A stretch of 64,000 nucleotides of DNA from Neorhizobium sp. (GCA_028283725.1 JAPWKC010000001.1:124001-188000); one strand, 5' to 3'; counted from the stretch's first letter, positions 8,809-21,926 are shown. Made by a program: numbers and translations. Notes: generated from the letters alone by a model not told the origin.

Positions 8809-10091
8809 GCGGCGTCGAGGTCATAACCTTCGGCTGTCGGCTCAATACCTACGAATCGGAAGTGATGCGGGCCGAGGCCGAGAAGGCCGGACTCAACAAT
8901 GCCATTCTGGTCAATACCTGTGCGGTAACGGGTGAGGCGGTGCGGCAGGCCCGGCAGGCGATCCGCCGTGCCCGACGCGACAATCCGCACGCGCGCATCA
9001 TCGTCACCGGCTGTGCGGCGCAAACCGAGAAACAGACCTTTGCCGAGATGGCGGAAGTGGATGTTGTGCTCGGCAACGAGGAGAAGCTGTCGAGCGCGTC
9101 GTATCGCGGCCTGCCGGATTTCGGCGTTTCCTCGGAAGAGAAGCTGCGGGTCAACGACATCATGAGCGTCAAGGCGACCGCGCCGCAGATGGTCAAGCAT
9201 ATCGACGGGCATGTGCGCGCCTTCATTCAGGTGCAGAATGGCTGCGATCATCGCTGCACCTTCTGCATCATCCCTTATGGCCGCGGCAATTCCCGCTCGG
9301 TGCCGATGGGCGCTGTCGTCGATCAGGCGCGACGGCTGACCGAGAGCGGCTACCGCGAGATCGTGCTGACCGGCGTCGATGCGACGAGCTATGGCGCCGA
9401 TCTTCCCGGCGCGCCCTCGCTCGGCCTGCTTGCCAAGACGCTTCTGAAGCAGGTGCCAGACATTCTGCGGCTGCGGCTTTCTTCCATCGACGGGATCGAG
9501 GCGGACCAGCATCTTTGGGATCTGATTGCCGACGAGCCGCGCTTCATGCCGCATCTGCATCTTTCGCTGCAGCATGGCGACGACATGATCCTGAAGCGGA
9601 TGAAGCGGCGGCATAACCGCGTCGAGGCGCTCGCCTTTACCGAACAGGCCCGTCGTCTTCGCCCGGATATCGCCTTCGGGGCCGATATGATCGCCGGTTT
9701 CCCGACGGAGACGGACGAGATGTTCGAAAATGCCGCAACGCTCGCCGAAGAGGCGGGTATTTCCTATCTGCATGTCTTTCCGTACAGCCCGCGGCCCGGC
9801 ACGCCGGCAGCGCGGATGCCGCAGGTGGATCGTGGGCTGGTGAAGGAACGGGCCGCGCGGCTGAGGGCACGGGGCGAGGCGCTGCTTGTTTCGCATCTCG
9901 ACCGGATGATCGGCACCGAACAGAGCGTCATCATCGAGAACAATGGCATGGCGCATACGGAAAACTTTTCGCTGGTTGCGGCACCGGGGCTTATTCCCCG
10001 CGCGCTCCAGCGCGTTATGATTACAGGCCACAACGGCAAACATCTTCACATGCAGGTCATGCCGCAGCCACTTTCCCATCAGGCTGCGTGA
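8805..10091 (+). CDS. mtaB: tRNA (N6-L-threonylcarbamoyladenosine(37)-C2) methylthiotransferase
   Basis: MtaB is a radical-SAM enzyme that adds a methylthio group to t6A at position 37 of ANN-reading tRNAs. An N-terminal UPF0004 domain has the cysteines of GCRLN, NTCAVT and GCAAQ that hold the auxiliary cluster. The radical-SAM motif is C147-x3-C151-x2-C154. The 428-residue length fits. The start is a TTG whose last two bases and following A are the dapF stop codon. The position between dapF and ftsY is common in rhizobia. The nearby tsaD (54.8 kb) acts one step earlier in the same tRNA modification. Confidence 0.93.
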   Translation: MSGVEVITFGCRLNTYESEVMRAEAEKAGLNNAILVNTCAVTGEAVRQARQAIRRARRDNPHARIIVTGCAAQTEKQTFAEMAEVDVVLGNEEKLSSASYRGLPDFGVSSEEKLRVNDIMSVKATAPQMVKHIDGHVRAFIQVQNGCDHRCTFCIIPYGRGNSRSVPMGAVVDQARRLTESGYREIVLTGVDATSYGADLPGAPSLGLLAKTLLKQVPDILRLRLSSIDGIEADQHLWDLIADEPRFMPHLHLSLQHGDDMILKRMKRRHNRVEALAFTEQARRLRPDIAFGADMIAGFPTETDEMFENAATLAEEAGISYLHVFPYSPRPGTPAARMPQVDRGLVKERAARLRARGEALLVSHLDRMIGTEQSVIIENNGMAHTENFSLVAAPGLIPRALQRVMITGHNGKHLHMQVMPQPLSHQAA

Positions 10092-10107
10092 CCGGGACGG
10101 ATTATTC

Positions 10108-11604
10108 ATGGCACTGAGCTTCATCAAGCGCGTCTTCACCTTCGGCGACCAGCCGGCTGAGGAGATCGTCAAGCCGAACGACGCGGTTGCGAGCCCGGCA
10201 GTCGAGGTTGCCGCAGCCGCGGAGGTTGCTGCTCCCGTTGCCGCGGTGGAGGAGGCTGCCGAGCTTCAGGTCGTGCCTTTGCCCTTGCTGGAAGCGGAAG
10301 CGGCGGCCGGCAGCCTTGCCGTTTCTCCCGAAACGGCGCCGTCTCCCCTTGCGGAGCTTGCCCCTTCAAACATCGAGAGCGCTGATGAAAGCGCTAAGTC
10401 TTCTTCTTCGACGGACAATAGTTCGCCAACGCCCTCTGCAGACGATGCGGTAGCGGCGCCTGCGACGGAGCAGGGAGCGATCCACCTTCCTATCTCTGCC
10501 CATGAGGCCGAGACGCCCGACAGGGCAGTAGGTGGTGCCAGCGCTGCGTCGCAACTGCCTGCGGGCAGCGTCCCGCCGTTGACCGATGCCGCAGGCACCG
10601 AGCCGAAGTCGGCCCCGGTTCTTCCCAAGGGTTTTTCCACGAGTAAGGACGAGCCGGTTGCTGTCGCCGTGGTGCCGGTGCCGAAGCTTTCGTGGTTCCA
10701 GCGGTTGCGCGCCGGCCTTGCCCGGACATCTTCGCAGCTCACCGGCCAGATCGCGGCGCTGTTCACCAAGCGCAAGCTAGACGACGAAACGCTGGAGGAA
10801 CTGGAAGACCTGCTGATCCAGGCGGATCTCGGCGTCGAGACGGCAATGCGGATCACCGGCGCCCTGTCATCCGAGCGCTATGGCAAGGATGTGACCGGCG
10901 AAGACGTGTCGCGGATCATGGCGGCCGAGATCACCAAGGTTCTCGCACCGGTCGCCCAGCCGTTGAAGCTCGATCTCGAGCACAAGCCGCATGTGATCCT
11001 CGTCGTCGGCGTCAACGGCACCGGCAAGACGACGACGATCGGCAAGCTGGCGGCCAAGCTTTCCGGCTCCGGCCTGAAGGTGATGCTGGCCGCCGGCGAC
11101 ACGTTCCGTGCGGCGGCGATCGAACAGCTGAAGATCTGGGCCGACCGCACGGGGTCGGAATTTATCGGCACCAAGCTTGGTGCGGATGCAGCGGGCCTTG
11201 CCTATGATGCCTACGAGCAGGCGCGTGCCAACAAATCCGACGTGCTGATCATCGATACGGCAGGACGCCTGCAGAACCGCACCGAACTGATGGCGGAGCT
11301 GGAAAAGATCGTCCGCGTTCTCGGTAAGCTCGATCCGGATGCGCCGCATACGGTGTTGCAGACGCTCGATGCGACAACGGGCCAGAACGCGTTGAACCAG
11401 GTGGAAATCTTCCGCAACGTGGCTGGCGTCAGCGGCCTGATCATGACCAAGCTAGACGGCACGGCGCGCGGCGGTATTCTCGTCGGCATCGCGGCCAAGC
11501 ACAAGCTGCCGGTCTATTTCATCGGTGTCGGCGAGGGTGTGGACGATCTGGAGCCGTTCGAAGCCAAGGATTTTGCCGAGGCTATTGCCGGCTTGACGCA
11601 TTGA
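10108..11604 (+). CDS. ftsY: signal recognition particle receptor FtsY
   Basis: FtsY is the membrane-associated SRP-receptor GTPase that delivers ribosomes making membrane proteins to the translocon. The 498 residues fall into two parts. An acidic, Ala-, Glu- and Pro-rich extension of about 190 residues is the variable A domain. The NG domain follows, with G1 [27 protein letters not shown]3 DTAGRLQ and G4 [10 protein letters not shown]. The start lies 16 bases after mtaB. The gene is part of the dapF-mtaB-ftsY-yciB run. Confidence 0.96.
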   Translation: MALSFIKRVFTFGDQPAEEIVKPNDAVASPAVEVAAAAEVAAPVAAVEEAAELQVVPLPLLEAEAAAGSLAVSPETAPSPLAELAPSNIESADESAKSSSSTDNSSPTPSADDAVAAPATEQGAIHLPISAHEAETPDRAVGGASAASQLPAGSVPPLTDAAGTEPKSAPVLPKGFSTSKDEPVAVAVVPVPKLSWFQRLRAGLARTSSQLTGQIAALFTKRKLDDETLEELEDLLIQADLGVETAMRITGALSSERYGKDVTGEDVSRIMAAEITKVLAPVAQPLKLDLEHKPHVILVVGVNGTGKTTTIGKLAAKLSGSGLKVMLAAGDTFRAAAIEQLKIWADRTGSEFIGTKLGADAAGLAYDAYEQARANKSDVLIIDTAGRLQNRTELMAELEKIVRVLGKLDPDAPHTVLQTLDATTGQNALNQVEIFRNVAGVSGLIMTKLDGTARGGILVGIAAKHKLPVYFIGVGEGVDDLEPFEAKDFAEAIAGLTH

Positions 11605-11659
11605 TGCCACAGAAAGACGATTTTGCTTCTTGAGAGCAGAGCCCCCGAAGTTGGAAAAC

Positions 11660-12307
11660 ATGACGATCGAAAGCGACATCACGCCCACCCGCGAAGAAAA
11701 GCAGCATCCTACGCTCAAGCTGGCGCTCGAGCTCGGCCCGCTTCTCGTCTTCTTCTTCGGCAATCTGCGCGGCGAATGGCTGGTCGCAAAATTTCCGGCG
11801 CTGTCGGCGCTCGGCGGTCCGCTCTTCGTGGCGACCGGGCTTTTCATGATTGCGACCGTCCTGTCGTTGGTCGTGTCGAAGATCGTGCTGAAGCATCTGC
11901 CGGTGATGCCGTTCGTCTCCGGCATCGTCGTGCTCGTCTTCGGCTCGCTGTCGATCTGGTTGCAGGACGAGACGTTCATCAAGATGAAGCCGACCATCGT
12001 CAACTCGCTGTTCGGCGTCGTTCTTCTCGGCGGATTGTTCTTCGGCAAGTCGTTGCTCGGCTATGTGTTCAACGCCGCCTTCCAGCTGGATGACGAGGGC
12101 TGGCGCAAGCTGACGCTGCGCTGGGGCATCTTCTTCCTGTTCCTGGCCGTGCTCAACGAGGTTGTCTGGCGGAATTTTTCCGACGCCGCGTGGATCAATT
12201 TCAAGGTCTGGGGCACGATGCCGATCACCATCCTGTTCACACTTTCCCAGATGCCGCTGATCCTGCGCCATACGGTTTCCGAACCGTCTTCAGAGACCAA
12301 GAAATGA
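11660..12307 (+). CDS. yciB: inner membrane-spanning protein YciB / septation protein A
   Basis: The 215-residue protein has five or six hydrophobic segments and the family signatures [15 protein letters not shown] and NEVVWRNFS. YciB (also called IspZ) is an inner-membrane protein that influences envelope integrity and division; its biochemical role is not settled. The frame is open from 11630, but the ATG at 11660 with TTGGAA before it gives the usual N-terminus. The stop overlaps the next ATG (ATGA). Confidence 0.92.
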   Translation: MTIESDITPTREEKQHPTLKLALELGPLLVFFFGNLRGEWLVAKFPALSALGGPLFVATGLFMIATVLSLVVSKIVLKHLPVMPFVSGIVVLVFGSLSIWLQDETFIKMKPTIVNSLFGVVLLGGLFFGKSLLGYVFNAAFQLDDEGWRKLTLRWGIFFLFLAVLNEVVWRNFSDAAWINFKVWGTMPITILFTLSQMPLILRHTVSEPSSETKK

Positions 12308-12891
12308 CCACGGCCGGGGCCGCTTCTCCAGACTGGTCGGGAAAGCGCTGGCTCGTCGTCGCGCTGGCGCTTCTTATCATTCAAATCGTCGTGCTTTATC
12401 TGATGGGGCGCGTGCCGATCTGCGAATGCGGCTATGTCAAATTGTGGGAGGGCGAAGTCAATTCGCCCGGCAATTCCCAGCATCTGACGGACTGGTATAC
12501 GCCGTCGCATATCATCCACGGTTTCCTGTTCTACGGGCTCGGCTGGCTGCTCCTGCGCCGTCAGCCCTTGCCGGCACGGCTATCGCTCGCCGTCTTCATC
12601 GAAATGGCCTGGGAACTTGCGGAGAATTCACCCGTCGTCATCGACCGCTACCGGAGCGCCACGATGGCTCTCGGCTATTCCGGCGACAGTATCATCAACT
12701 CGGCGATGGATACGGTGTCGATGACGGTCGGCTTTCTCGTGGCATCGCGCCTGCCGCTATGGCTGACAGTGGCGATCGCACTCTTTTTCGAGCTTGCGAC
12801 AGGCTATATCATTCGCGACAACCTGACCCTCAACGTGCTGATGCTGGTCTGGCCGATCGATGCGGTTCGCCAATGGCAGGGCGGCGCCTAA
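12304..12891 (+). CDS. DUF2585 (UPF0314) membrane protein
   Basis: This 195-residue integral membrane protein has about five hydrophobic segments. The family block [20 protein letters not shown] is followed by a conserved [13 protein letters not shown] and an [11 protein letters not shown] motif. It starts in an ATGA overlap with yciB, so the two are co-translated. The family is nearly confined to alphaproteobacteria and has no known function. The start is fixed by the overlap; an in-frame extension upstream would run through yciB. Confidence 0.9.
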   Translation: MTTAGAASPDWSGKRWLVVALALLIIQIVVLYLMGRVPICECGYVKLWEGEVNSPGNSQHLTDWYTPSHIIHGFLFYGLGWLLLRRQPLPARLSLAVFIEMAWELAENSPVVIDRYRSATMALGYSGDSIINSAMDTVSMTVGFLVASRLPLWLTVAIALFFELATGYIIRDNLTLNVLMLVWPIDAVRQWQGGA

Positions 12892-12995
12892 GAGTTTTTC
12901 TCTCGCCGCATTTCCTCTGAATATTTTTGTGATATAAAGTCATTAATTGGATGCCCGGCTATGCAGGGGCATCAGCAGCATGCGCATCGGTTATC

Positions 12996-14198
12996 ATGGA
13001 TACGACTGATAATTTCTCGTACCTCCTGCCATTTATCTTCTTCGTTTTCGGGTGCCTCTCGCTTGCTGCAGGTCGATGGGGCGGTGGTGCATTCGCGCGC
13101 TTCTGGGGCCTCGGCTTTTGTGCATCGGCCGCCGGTTTTACCGTGCCGATCCTTGGCCGTTCGGTGCCGCCCATGTGGCAGGCGCTCTGTGCCGATGCGC
13201 TGTTCTACGTCGCCTTCTACGCCTACGGGCAGGCGCTGCTTACCCGCTTCAGACTGAGAGCATGGCGCAGGCCTCTGGCTGCGTTTGGCGTTCTGGCCTA
13301 TGCAGTTCTTTGCTATTTCGTCGTCATCAAGGGCAATCTGCGCGGCGAGCTTGCGACGAGCGATATCGGCTGTGCCATATTGCTGGGCATTCCCTTGCTC
13401 ATGGTCGCCCGGCATGTGCGCCGGCCGATCGACAAATTGCTCTTGCTGATCGTTCTTGCCGTCGTCATCGAAACGATCACGCGGGTCGCCGCGCTGCTCA
13501 TCCTGACGAATGGTGCCGACTATGCGTCTCTCGATACCTTCTTCACCTCCGACTACGCGTTCTACACACAGGTGACCGCCAGCATTCTCGGGTTCCTGCT
13601 GGCGCTTGCAGTGCTTGCTAGCGTTGCGGCCGATGTCATCGAGGGGCACCGCCATGCGGCGGAACACGATCCGCTGACCGATCTTCTCAATCGTCGCGGC
13701 TTCGAGCGGGCGCTCCCGATGCCGGATAAGGCCGGCTTTGCCGCGGGGACGGTGATCGTCTGCGATATCGATCATTTCAAGCTGGTGAACGACCGTTTCG
13801 GCCATGCGGCAGGAGACATGGTGATCGCGCGCCTCGCCGCGGCGCTGGTCGAGGCCTACCCCGCGGGGGCACTGGTGACACGGCTGGGCGGCGAGGAGTT
13901 TGCAGCCTTCCTGCCGCATGCCAAACCGGCCGATGCGACGCAATTTGCCGAAATGGCACGATTGGCCTTCGAGGCCACCGACTGGCGGGCCAATCATAGT
14001 ATCGATCAGGCGATCACGGCGAGTTTCGGCGTGTCTGCGACCGCTCGAAGCGATCATTCGGTGCATGATGCCGTCGCGCGCGCCGACAGCTGTCTTTATG
14101 CGGCAAAGTCTGCGGGGCGGAACCGGGTGGCGGTCGAAGGAAACCTGCCGACGCCCTTCTCCGGCTCGCCACGGATCATCATCTCGTCATCCGGCTGA
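12996..14198 (+). CDS. membrane-anchored diguanylate cyclase (GGDEF)
   Basis: The 400-residue protein begins with six or seven hydrophobic helices (about residues 5-215), probably a membrane sensor. A GGDEF domain follows, with DPLTDLLNRRGFERAL, the metal and substrate segment DIDHFKLVNDRFGH and an active-site GGEEF at about 298-302. An intact GGEEF predicts synthesis of c-di-GMP. There is no EAL domain. The 3' end overlaps the convergent ccmG gene by 12 bases. The ATG at 12996 is chosen because the residues before it do not resemble the family. Confidence 0.92.
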   Translation: MDTTDNFSYLLPFIFFVFGCLSLAAGRWGGGAFARFWGLGFCASAAGFTVPILGRSVPPMWQALCADALFYVAFYAYGQALLTRFRLRAWRRPLAAFGVLAYAVLCYFVVIKGNLRGELATSDIGCAILLGIPLLMVARHVRRPIDKLLLLIVLAVVIETITRVAALLILTNGADYASLDTFFTSDYAFYTQVTASILGFLLALAVLASVAADVIEGHRHAAEHDPLTDLLNRRGFERALPMPDKAGFAAGTVIVCDIDHFKLVNDRFGHAAGDMVIARLAAALVEAYPAGALVTRLGGEEFAAFLPHAKPADATQFAEMARLAFEATDWRANHSIDQAITASFGVSATARSDHSVHDAVARADSCLYAAKSAGRNRVAVEGNLPTPFSGSPRIIISSSG

Positions 14199-14801
14199 TG
14201 CTTGCGTCTTGGTGGCTTTATCGATCGCCGGCATGAGGTCCTGTGCAAGGCTGCGCTCATCGAACGGGCCGACATGCTTGTAGAGGATCTTGCCGTCGGG
14301 GCCGACCAGATAGGTCTCCGGAATGCCGTAGACGCCCCAGTCGATCGCTGCTGCGCCCTTCGGGTCGATACCGATCGCCTTATAGGGATTGCCGAGTTCG
14401 CCGAGGAAGCGCAGGGCGTTGTCGGACTGATCCTTGTAATTGATGCCGACGATGTTGATCCGGCTGTCCGAGGTGAGCTGTTTCAGGAAGGGATGTTCCT
14501 GCCGGCAGGGTATGCACCAGGAGGCAAAGACGTTGATCAGCGTCAGCTTGCCCTTGATGGCGGCATCGGTGAGCGCCGGCACATCAGCACCCGGCAGGGG
14601 CGGCAATGCCAGCTCGGGCGCAGTCTTGCCGATGAGCGCGGACGGAATGGCGGAGACATCACGGCCGGTGACATCCTGATCATAAAGCATTTTGCCAGCG
14701 ATCGCGGCAAAGCCGACGAAGACGATCAGCGGGATGATCGCAAGCCCGTAGCGGGCAAGGCCACGGCGCGGGGCAGGTGCGTTCGGGGTTTCGATGGTCA
14801 T
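14187..14801 (-). CDS. ccmG: cytochrome c maturation thiol:disulphide reductase CcmG (DsbE)
   Basis: CcmG is a membrane-anchored periplasmic thioredoxin that keeps apocytochrome c cysteines reduced for haem ligation. The 204-residue protein has one N-terminal transmembrane helix (about 18-38), a thioredoxin fold with active site C96-I-P-C99 in FASWCIPCRQEHP, and the family GIPETYLVGPDG. It is the last gene of ccmABCDG; its start overlaps the end of ccmD by 4 bases. Confidence 0.95.
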   Translation of the reverse strand: MTIETPNAPAPRRGLARYGLAIIPLIVFVGFAAIAGKMLYDQDVTGRDVSAIPSALIGKTAPELALPPLPGADVPALTDAAIKGKLTLINVFASWCIPCRQEHPFLKQLTSDSRINIVGINYKDQSDNALRFLGELGNPYKAIGIDPKGAAAIDWGVYGIPETYLVGPDGKILYKHVGPFDERSLAQDLMPAIDKATKTQASAG

Positions 14802-14992
14802 GCCGCATCTCCCGTCTTTGCCGGTTTTTCTTGTTTGGGGCGGGCGGCCGAGCGTCGGCGAATGCCGGAGGCTTCGAGCGTTGCCAGTTCCTTGCGCCGG
14901 TTATAGCCGTCGAGCCAGGTCCAGCCGATCAGGCCGAGCGTGATGACGGCAGTGATGAGATAGGCGGTGGTCACATAGAATACGTGGCTCAT
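14798..14992 (-). CDS. ccmD: haem exporter protein CcmD
   Basis: This is a 64-residue small membrane protein with one N-terminal transmembrane helix (about 6-28) followed by a basic cytoplasmic tail (NRRKELATLEASGIRRRSA). This is the CcmD architecture. CcmD helps release holo-CcmE from the CcmABC complex. It sits between ccmC and ccmG with 3- and 4-base junctions. Confidence 0.9.
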   Translation of the reverse strand: MSHVFYVTTAYLITAVITLGLIGWTWLDGYNRRKELATLEASGIRRRSAARPKQEKPAKTGDAA

Positions 14993-14995
14993 CGA

Positions 14996-15754
14996 TCAGG
15001 CCTCCCGGCTCGACAGGCGGGCCGCCAGGCGTCGCTGTGCCGCGACGCGACGGCGCCAGATCTCGTTGCGCATCGCCATGATATGCAGGGTGAAAAACAG
15101 AAGCGTATAGGCAAGCGCCATGATGCCGAGCGGCCAGAGGAAAACCGGTGCGATGGTCGGGCCGTCCATGCGAAAGACGCTTTCGGTCTGGTGCAGCGTG
15201 TTCCACCAGTCGACCGAGAACTTGATGATCGGGATGTTGACGAAGCCGACCAAGATCAGCACCGAGGAAACCTTGGCGGCCTTGGACGGATCGTCCATCG
15301 CCCGGTTGAGAGCGATCAGGCCGAGATACATGAGAAACAGCACGAAGAACGAGGTCAGGCGCGCATCCCAGACCCACCATGTGCCCCACATCGGCTTGCC
15401 CCAGAGGGAGCCCGTGGCGAGCGCGATCAAGGTGAAACAGGCACCGAGCGGAGCCGCCGTCTTGTGCGAGACATCCGCCAGCGGATGGCGCCAGACCAGT
15501 GTGCCGATCGCAGAAACCGCCATCACCGTGTAGCACATCATGGCCAGCCATGCGGCCGGCACGTGAATGTACATGATGCGGACCGTGATGCCCTGCTGGT
15601 AGTCGCCGCCTGCCGTGAAGCCGAGGTAGAGACCGACGGCAAAGAGGATGGCGGTGATGCCGGCCATCCAGGGCAGGATGCGGGCTGCGAGCGCAATGAA
15701 GCGCGTCGGATTGGCAAGGTCGCTGAATTTCGTGATCGCGAGACTGTCTGGCAT
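14996..15754 (-). CDS. ccmC: haem-handling membrane protein CcmC
   Basis: CcmC presents haem to the chaperone CcmE in cytochrome c maturation. The 252-residue protein has six transmembrane helices and the tryptophan-rich motif WGTWWVWDARLTS that contacts haem. The histidines of HVPAAW and HPLADVSHKT flank the motif as in the family. Gene order ccmA-ccmB-ccmC-ccmD-ccmG is standard for rhizobia. Confidence 0.95.
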   Translation of the reverse strand: MPDSLAITKFSDLANPTRFIALAARILPWMAGITAILFAVGLYLGFTAGGDYQQGITVRIMYIHVPAAWLAMMCYTVMAVSAIGTLVWRHPLADVSHKTAAPLGACFTLIALATGSLWGKPMWGTWWVWDARLTSFFVLFLMYLGLIALNRAMDDPSKAAKVSSVLILVGFVNIPIIKFSVDWWNTLHQTESVFRMDGPTIAPVFLWPLGIMALAYTLLFFTLHIMAMRNEIWRRRVAAQRRLAARLSSREA

Positions 15755-15798
15755 CGGACTTTTCTACGTTACAGGCCGGTCGGCCGGTGCGATCCTAG

Positions 15799-16458
15799 TC
15801 AATCGCCGGCGTTTCTCAAAGCCAGAGCCGCGCCGAGGGGGCCGAGCACGGCAAAAAACATCGTGATCGCCACCAGGATGAGGAAGGGCGGCAGAAACGG
15901 TGCGGGGTCTTGGACTGCTGCATAAGCCGCACTGACACCGAAGATCAAGACCGGAATCGCCAGAGGCAAAACGAGAATGGAGACGAGCAGCCCTCCACGC
16001 GGCAAGGCGACGGCGACGGCCGCACCCACCGCGCCGATGAAGGTGAGCGCCGGCGTGCCGACCAGAAGCGTCAGCATGGTGGCGCCGATCGCGACCTCGT
16101 CCATGTTCATGAACAGACCGAGCAGCGGTGAGGCGATGACGAGCGGCAGGCCGTTACCGAGCCAGTGAGCGAGGCATTTGACGAGTACCGTCAGCACAAG
16201 CGGGTGTTCCTGCATCAGGAGAAGGTCGAGCGACCCGTCGTCCCGATCGGTCTGGAACATCCGGTCCAGGCCAAGAAGCGAGGCAAGCAGTGCGCCGATC
16301 CAGACGATGGCCGGGCCGATGCGCGACAGAAGATTGAGGTCGGGGCCGACACCGAAGGGGATGACGGCAACGACGGTCACGAAAAACAGAACGCCGATCA
16401 GCGCGCCGCCACCGGCGCGCACGGAAAGCCTGAGATCCCGCAGGAGAAGAGCGATCAC
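15799..16458 (-). CDS. ccmB: haem exporter membrane subunit CcmB
   Basis: The 219-residue protein has six predicted transmembrane segments and the CcmB signatures LLRDLRLSVRAGGG and LDRMFQTDRDDGSLDLLL. It is the permease partner of CcmA in the CcmABCD complex that loads CcmE with haem. The start overlaps the ccmA stop by 4 bases, indicating coupling. Confidence 0.94.
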   Translation of the reverse strand: MIALLLRDLRLSVRAGGGALIGVLFFVTVVAVIPFGVGPDLNLLSRIGPAIVWIGALLASLLGLDRMFQTDRDDGSLDLLLMQEHPLVLTVLVKCLAHWLGNGLPLVIASPLLGLFMNMDEVAIGATMLTLLVGTPALTFIGAVGAAVAVALPRGGLLVSILVLPLAIPVLIFGVSAAYAAVQDPAPFLPPFLILVAITMFFAVLGPLGAALALRNAGD

Positions 16459-17117
16459 CAGCGGCTCTCCATAATGCCGGAAAAACCGGCCATCTTCAGT
16501 TCGCGGGCATTTTCCAGCCCGAGCGGTTGATGCGTGGCGGCCAGAAGGATGCCGCCATCCGACAGATGCTGCTTGATCAGGCCGGTAAAGACCGCCTCGG
16601 CGCTCACGTCGAGTGCTGCCGTCGGCTCGTCGAGGATCCAGACGGGGCGCCAGGAGACGAGCAGCTTGGCAAAGGCCATGCGGCGTTGCTGACCGGCCGA
16701 GAGATAACCGAAGGGCAGGTGGGCAATGCCGGAAAGGCCAACCGCGTCTGCGGCATCTTCGACCGACATGCCGGCTGCGATATCGGGCGAAGCGCCCTCG
16801 AACGTGCCGAAGAAGCTTTTCCAGAAGGAGAGATTTTCGAAGACGGAGAGCTCGGCCTTCATGGCGTTGCGGTGGCCAAGATAATGGCAGGCTTCGGCCG
16901 GGCGGATCGTCTCGCCATCGGCGCGCGGCGCATTCCAGCGCATCGTACCGGTGTCCGGCCGCAGAAAGCCCGCGACGACGCGCAGCAATGTCGATTTCCC
17001 TGATCCGTTCCTGCCGGTCAAAATCATGCTTTCGCCGCTGCCGAGGGAGAAGGAGATCTCCCGAAACAGGAGGTCCTCGCCCCGTCGGGCGCTTAGATTT
17101 TCGGCGATCAGCCGCAT
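16455..17117 (-). CDS. ccmA: cytochrome c biogenesis ATP-binding protein CcmA
   Basis: CcmA is the ATPase of the CcmAB haem-handling ABC complex. It has Walker A GRNGSGKST, signature LSAGQQRR, Walker B VWILDEPTAALD and the switch histidine in AATHQP. From the ATG at 17117 it has 220 residues and starts MRLIAENLSARRGED, as in relatives. A GTG ten codons upstream (17147) is an alternative. It is divergent from acnA, with about 285 bases between the two starts. Confidence 0.93.
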   Translation of the reverse strand: MRLIAENLSARRGEDLLFREISFSLGSGESMILTGRNGSGKSTLLRVVAGFLRPDTGTMRWNAPRADGETIRPAEACHYLGHRNAMKAELSVFENLSFWKSFFGTFEGASPDIAAGMSVEDAADAVGLSGIAHLPFGYLSAGQQRRMAFAKLLVSWRPVWILDEPTAALDVSAEAVFTGLIKQHLSDGGILLAATHQPLGLENARELKMAGFSGIMESRW

Positions 17118-17402
17118 GTGCCGACTTTCATCAAGATTCTCTGACACTGCCCATATCCCGAACGGAAAAAATGTTCGAGGTCCTGCGACAAAGTGTCTGG
17201 AACCCTTCTTAGAAACTCCCTATATGAAATTCAAGCACGCCAGCGGTCGGCGTGTCCACCAATAGCGCCGGACCTGAAAGTTGCGAGGAGCATCTTTCTC
17301 GTGCGGACAGCGGAAATGACCGTACCCGCATCCTGATGTGCATTTCAGTGCATAGGCGTCCGCACGCGCGTGTTGGCTCTTGTATCAGCGGGGTTATTTT
17401 CC

Positions 17403-20098
<2,696 letters not shown>

Positions 20099-20421
20099 TC
20101 CGTCGTTATCCCAGTGACGATCCGCCGGGGCCTGCCAAGGCTCCGGCGGTTTGCGTTTCTACCCCGTCCATGGTGAGGCCGATCGGTTTGCGCTACGACC
20201 GAAACGTGCGTCCGGAAAGGCTCTCCCGCGAATAACACCCTGCCGGGCAGCAGGAATGCCACCACAGGTCGAGAATTTTGATCACATGTCGGGTCCTCAC
20301 CCGTTCGTGACTTCCGCTTGAACCTTCGGGGTGATTAGTTTCCGGCGTCTCACTCGTTACCTGCTTGATGCCGCGCCGAAATCGTGGCTAACAGAAAACC
20401 TCGCCACAGGGTTCACCGTTT
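20099..20421. other. intergenic region acnA-DUF1223
   Basis: These 323 bases hold the acnA terminator (20122-20152). I see no further gene, repeat or recognisable operator in the rest. Confidence 0.5.
20122..20152 (+). terminator. terminator of acnA
   Basis: An 11-bp stem (20122-20132 with 20139-20149, one G-T pair) around TGCCAA is followed by TTT and a T-rich stretch. Confidence 0.8.
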
Positions 20422-21201
20422 ATGTCGCTTTGCCTTCGCTTCGCTGTCCTTCTCGCATCTCTGCTTTGCGCCGGGTCGGTATTTGCGGAAGATTTCAAGG
20501 CGCCGAAAGGCGTGGTCGAGCTCTTCACCTCGCAGGGCTGCGCCTCGTGTCCGCCCGCGGATGCGACATTCGGCCAGCTCGTCGCACAGGGCGATATCGT
20601 GGCGCTTTCCTACCATGTGGACTACTGGAATTATCTGGGCTGGAACGACACGCTGAGCTCGAAGGACAATACCGAGCGCCAGTACGGCTATGCCAAGACA
20701 TTGGGGCGCAGCGGGGTCTATACGCCGCAGGCGATCATCAACGGTCGCGATCATGTCAAAGGCACGGATCTGACAGCCATCGATGCAAAGGTCGACCAGA
20801 TGAACCAGGCCGGCAAGGGCCTGATCGTTCCGGTGACCGCCAGCATGCATGGCGACGAGATCCAGATCCAGATCGGCGAAGCGCATGGCTTGGGCCAGGC
20901 CGAAGTCGTCGTTGCCTATTTCACCAAGAAGCAGAAGATCGAGGTGACGAAGGGCGAAAACAGCGGCAAGAGCATGGAATACTGGAACAGTGTTTCCGAC
21001 GTGCAATCCGTGGGGATGTGGGACGGCAAGAGCATGACGCTGACCTTGCCCGGCAAGAACATGGGTAAATCCAAGAAAGATGGCTGCGCCATTCTTCTGC
21101 AGACATCCGGCCCGAGCGGCGAGCCCGCCGCCATTCTGGGAGCAACCGTGATGATGGCCGGTCGCAAGAAGGACGACGATACCGGCCCCCTCAAGCCCTG
21201 A
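20422..21201 (+). CDS. secreted DUF1223 (thioredoxin-like) protein
   Basis: The 259-residue protein starts with a signal peptide (about 1-22, cleavage after SVFA). A thioredoxin-like fold follows with VVELFTSQGCASCPPAD, a CxxC pair, and a YHVDYWNYLGWND block typical of DUF1223. YTPQAIINGR resembles the cis-Pro loop region of thioredoxins. A periplasmic redox or metal-related role is plausible from the CxxC, but none is established. It stands alone between acnA and the DUF2794 gene. Confidence 0.88.
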   Translation: MSLCLRFAVLLASLLCAGSVFAEDFKAPKGVVELFTSQGCASCPPADATFGQLVAQGDIVALSYHVDYWNYLGWNDTLSSKDNTERQYGYAKTLGRSGVYTPQAIINGRDHVKGTDLTAIDAKVDQMNQAGKGLIVPVTASMHGDEIQIQIGEAHGLGQAEVVVAYFTKKQKIEVTKGENSGKSMEYWNSVSDVQSVGMWDGKSMTLTLPGKNMGKSKKDGCAILLQTSGPSGEPAAILGATVMMAGRKKDDDTGPLKP

Positions 21202-21536
21202 CTAGATTCAGCCTTTCAGGATCCAAGCCGTCACAAGCCCCATCGCACGTGGTTGCGTGAGGTTTTGAAAGATCATGTTTTCGGAGAGTGTGTCGGCGGC
21301 CCAGCCTAAAGCATTGGGGGGCTGGGGGTAAGGGTCAATGCACCAAGCCGGGCCAATGGCGCCATAAAACGCGCCAACCAACACCTCGGAATATCGCGGT
21401 GGAATGGGGCGCTCTTTTGTCTGAAATGGGGCGGGAACAAAAAATCTCGATGGCCCGTCTCGACCTCGCCGGGCTTGCATTTTCCGTGACCTGGGGCACA
21501 CTATCATATCTCTGACATATGACGTTGGGAGCCTTG
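21202..21536. other. intergenic region, no gene recognised
   Basis: These 335 bases contain short open frames on both strands, but none has a ribosome-binding site, good codon use or a family match I recognise. The bases GGGAG at the right end are the ribosome-binding site of the next gene. Confidence 0.45.
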
Positions 21537-21926
21537 ATGACTGATCAACCCGAAGTGCCGAGGGGCGAAAAGCCCCGCGATGCTGGCATCGTCGTCAATC
21601 TTACCGAATACAAGCGCAACCTCGATCCGGTGCCCGTGACCTTTCACCGACGAGAGCTGGACGCGATTTTATGGATCTATGGGCGGATGGTGGGCGAGGG
21701 CGAGTGGAAGGACTATGCCATCGACCATCTGAAGGAGAAGGCCGTGTTCTCGATCTTCAAACGATCGGGAGAAATGCCGCTGTTCCGGATCGAGAAGAAC
21801 CCCAAGCTCGCCGGCAAGCAAGGTGCCTACAGCGTTGTCAATACGCATGGCATGGTCTTGAAGCGCGGCCATGAGTTGCCGCAGGTCCTGAAGGTGTTCG
21901 ATAAGGCCTTGAAGCTCATCGAGTAG
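21537..21926 (+). CDS. DUF2794 domain protein
   Basis: The 129-residue soluble protein belongs to the alphaproteobacterial DUF2794 family (VTFHRRELDAILWIYGRMV, EWKDYAIDHLKEKAVFSIF, RIEKNPKLAGKQGAYSVV). It has no signal peptide or membrane helix. The ATG at 21537 is preceded by GGGAG at 7-bp spacing, which favours it over an in-frame ATG six codons upstream. The family has no known function. Confidence 0.9.
   Translation: MTDQPEVPRGEKPRDAGIVVNLTEYKRNLDPVPVTFHRRELDAILWIYGRMVGEGEWKDYAIDHLKEKAVFSIFKRSGEMPLFRIEKNPKLAGKQGAYSVVNTHGMVLKRGHELPQVLKVFDKALKLIE

Noticed and set aside
21208..21507. A 99-codon minus-strand frame between DUF1223 and DUF2794
   Set aside because: No ribosome-binding site, rich in Pro and Arg, and no recognisable family.
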